Source: Brevinema_A sp051649245
GTDB lineage: Bacteria > Spirochaetota > Brevinematia > Brevinematales > Brevinemataceae
Length of the DNA: 64,000 bases
Reading direction: 5' to 3'
Assembly: GCA_051649245.1 (NCBI GenBank)
Contig: JBOFGS010000018.1
Span: 1 to 64,000, forward strand
Below the pieces are notes generated by a model. The model ran no database searches. It was not told the origin of the DNA and saw only the letters and a program-made list of their open reading frames with translations. Below, piece after piece: positions 62,085 through 64,000 of this stretch. The position numbers and the translations under genes are program-made. Each line of letters begins with the position of its first letter. Position 1 is the first letter of the stretch.

Positions 62085-63646
62085 TGAGTAACTCCATTAT
62101 TGGTGTTGACAGGTGTAGATACATCGTAAGGAGAGAACAAAATTATATTTTTATATGACATCGTAGCACCTAAATTGTTAAAATATAAAGGAAAAGAATT
62201 ACTGTTTATAATATAAACACTATTTTTTTCAAAATTTTTGCTGAGAAAATCTTTTTTTTGGGTTTCAATATTTTTGCGATAATTTGAAGGAAAACGAATC
62301 ACATCTCCTGCATTAATCTTCATATTGTTTTGGTATGCAATATAAGCAAATTGTTCATAAAAACATGGTGTTACAGGAATGTTTTTATCTTGAAAAATCC
62401 AAATCAATTGTTTTTTATTTGTTAAAAAAGAAGAGACCGCATCAGGTAATGTTTCATAAGATATGTTAAGAGTACCTTTAAGTGGTGTTATGACATTGAT
62501 TTGACTAAAAACTAAAACTGCCAATATAGCCGTTCCTAACATTTTTTTCTTTTTTTCCAACATACTAATTGTATGCATTACTATAATAGGAGCTAACCAC
62601 AAAATAGGAATTAAAAATTTTGATCCAGAGGTAAAGACACCAAAAATATGTTCTGTAATCCAATTATTTTGAGAGAATAATCGTTTGTATGCCCATATAT
62701 TTCCAAATAAACTAAGAAAAAAAAATAAACATAAGCTTGAGATAAGAGGTTTGTAATATTTGATATATTTTTTTGTTTTTGGAAAAAATAATAATGCTGT
62801 ACTGATACTGATAATAGTATAAATAAACAAAGAATATCCTAAATTGAGATTGGGATTGTGAAAATAAATAACAGGGATACTTTGTATAGGATCATAGAAA
62901 AAAGGAAGATAGAAAAATCCCAACACACTTAATAACAAGACTTCCATTGTTAAAAAATGACCAAACGTTGACGCTGCTTTCACTACTGAAATACTATGGT
63001 TATAAATGTACAAATGAAATAAGTCTGAAATCATAATCAAAGAAGTAATAAAGATAAAAAATGGATGTACTAAACATGAAATTATTAATAAAGGATACCA
63101 TTCATAAGACATCTGTGATTTTTTTTGGAAGAAAATATAATATGCCCAAATAATAAGCCATTGTCCTGCCATGTAAAAATGTGAAATTGTTTGGTTCCAA
63201 AGGAAAGGCACTGTTACAAAAAGCAAGCTTCCTAATCCTGCAAGAATACGATTTGATGTAATCAAATATGAGATACGATAGCCAAAAAATGCTGTTAATA
63301 AAAATGAAATCACCAGCCATAATCCAAAGTATTGTAAAGAAGAATTAACAACCTTGAAGATTAAAGCAAATAAAGGAATCGTGTTTGTAAGACTTAACGG
63401 AAGACCTTCTCCTATATTTTTTGTCATAGTAATAGGAAAATGCCACGTATCCACACGAAAAAATAAACTTGTGATATGTGCATTTCTGATATTTTGAGGT
63501 AATTCTACAAATGATTTTGGATTAAGCGTCACCCCAAAAACAATAAAAGTAAACCATAATGTCATACTTAATGGTAACATGATAGAAAGAAATGTTATAT
63601 TTTTTTCTCTGGTATTTTCGTTAATACGAAATCCTTTGTTATCCAT
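62081..63646 (-). CDS. Large polytopic membrane protein with extracytoplasmic C-terminal domain
   Basis: A 521-residue membrane protein with about eleven hydrophobic segments up to residue 390, then a soluble C-terminal part (SYETLPDAVSSFLTNKKQLI...). The FFRVDTWHFPITMTKNIG segment near the first loop, holding Asp and His, resembles the acidic loop of membrane-bound glycosyltransferases of the GT-C type. That relation is only suggestive. I start at 63646 where GGAG lies upstream; the longer frame starts at a TTG. It overlaps trpS by 8 bp and the EamA gene by 4 bp. Confidence 0.6.
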   Translation of the reverse strand: MDNKGFRINENTREKNITFLSIMLPLSMTLWFTFIVFGVTLNPKSFVELPQNIRNAHITSLFFRVDTWHFPITMTKNIGEGLPLSLTNTIPLFALIFKVVNSSLQYFGLWLVISFLLTAFFGYRISYLITSNRILAGLGSLLFVTVPFLWNQTISHFYMAGQWLIIWAYYIFFQKKSQMSYEWYPLLIISCLVHPFFIFITSLIMISDLFHLYIYNHSISVVKAASTFGHFLTMEVLLLSVLGFFYLPFFYDPIQSIPVIYFHNPNLNLGYSLFIYTIISISTALLFFPKTKKYIKYYKPLISSLCLFFFLSLFGNIWAYKRLFSQNNWITEHIFGVFTSGSKFLIPILWLAPIIVMHTISMLEKKKKMLGTAILAVLVFSQINVITPLKGTLNISYETLPDAVSSFLTNKKQLIWIFQDKNIPVTPCFYEQFAYIAYQNNMKINAGDVIRFPSNYRKNIETQKKDFLSKNFEKNSVYIINSNSFPLYFNNLGATMSYKNIILFSPYDVSTPVNTNNGVTQ

Positions 63647-64000
63647 AGTATTCTCCAAGTCCTACAGCTTTTCGTACTTGTCTGATTTTTTTCTGAGAAA
63701 GTGTACGTGCTTTTTCTGCTCCTAATTTCATTAATTTTTCTACTTCATCGTGATTATTATTGAGATCTGTCATTATTTGACGAGCCGGCTTGAAGAACGT
63801 CAGCATCATCTCTAAAAGTTCCAATTTAGCATGCCCATAACCATAATTTCCATTTTTGTAATTTATTTGCATTTGTGTTAGCTGTTCTTTAGTAGCAAAT
63901 AATTTGTACATATTATAGATAATACACGTTTCAAATTCTTTAGGTTCTTCTATAGGTGTTGAATCAGTTGTGATGCTCATGATGGCTTTTTTGATTTCTT
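63639..64000 (-). CDS. trpS: Tryptophanyl-tRNA synthetase, C-terminal part (cut by window edge)
   Basis: The visible 120 residues are the C-terminal part of a class I tryptophanyl-tRNA synthetase. The edge reads KSKKAIMSITTDSTPIEEP, which follows the KMSKS loop in the family, and ends in GYGHAKLELLEMM and EKARTLSQKKIRQVRKAVGL. The ATP-binding HIGH and KMSKS motifs lie outside the window. The gene overlaps the following membrane-protein gene by 8 bp on the same strand. Confidence 0.9.
   Translation of the reverse strand, partial: EIKKAIMSITTDSTPIEEPKEFETCIIYNMYKLFATKEQLTQMQINYKNGNYGYGHAKLELLEMMLTFFKPARQIMTDLNNNHDEVEKLMKLGAEKARTLSQKKIRQVRKAVGLGEYYG

Noticed and set aside
1..64000. CRISPR array, insertion sequence or prophage region
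   Set aside because: No spaced repeats, transposase, integrase, cas or phage-structural genes were recognised.

Overview
The window is about 70% A+T and comes from a diderm bacterium. LptF/LptG homologues, many lipoproteins with relaxed lipoboxes, beta-barrel-like exported proteins, a bacterial V-type ATPase, a MAF/DUF115-type protein, a BatE-like TPR/SH3 protein, a bactofilin and a WG-repeat protein together point to a spirochaete. The lineage is an inference. A Brevinema-like or Brachyspira-like organism fits better than Borrelia, because class Ib RNR, an Ogt alkyltransferase, a class D beta-lactamase and a steroid-5-alpha-reductase-like enzyme are all chromosomal here.

Layout. 1-71: 3' end of a 5S rRNA. 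467-5467: four minus-strand lipoproteins sharing a YRLGG..NP.G motif, an uncharacterised paralogous family. 6140-9621: nrdI-nrdE-nrdF behind a leader with an attenuator-like hairpin. 9702-12683: a second set of four small paralogous lipoproteins. 13039-14334: a putative C39-like cysteine peptidase, divergent from an exported protein. 15348-18520: ogt, a class D beta-lactamase lipoprotein, a TehA/SLAC1-family transporter and a DUF305 lipoprotein. 18795-23445: a lipoprotein, an SDR epimerase, a barrel-like protein, a steroid 5-alpha-reductase-like membrane enzyme and a beta-propeller protein downstream of secA (23456-25939).

26320-28542: a nucleoside transporter and uridine kinase behind a consensus promoter and a leader terminator. 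28696-33950: a lipoprotein, sppA, a Yip1-like membrane protein, lptF and lptG. 33981-37360: recJ and holB. The RecJ carries a complete DnaQ-like 3'-5' exonuclease domain inserted between its DHH motifs. 37691-38926: bactofilin and map. 39057-40717: a small-gene zone with a 50-codon ORF, a degenerate HAD protein and two overlapping convergent orphan genes.

41396-51462: the V-ATPase operon in the order K-F-E-A-B-D-Usp-coiled coil-C-I, then rsgA. It has a consensus promoter and an intrinsic terminator directly after the proteolipid gene. 51516-56179: an envelope/lipid-type minus-strand block (BatE-like, MBL hydrolase, MAF-like, PAP2 phosphatase, thioesterase, a 67-residue protein, yraN). 56359-58491: WG-repeat protein. 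58551-61091: clpC. 61161-64000: an EamA transporter, a large polytopic membrane protein and the C-terminal part of trpS, cut by the window edge.

Most genes have clear Shine-Dalgarno sites. Where the longest ORF began upstream of a better site, I moved the start and say so. Convergent genes are usually separated by perfect 13-22 bp hairpins with A-tracts and T-tracts on the two sides, so they can act as bidirectional terminators. No tRNA, insertion sequence, CRISPR array or prophage gene was recognised. The best candidates for undescribed biology are the RecJ-DnaQ domain insertion, the YRLGG lipoprotein family, the proteolipid/stalk attenuation plus the Usp protein in the V-ATPase operon, and the small-gene zone at 39-41 kb.
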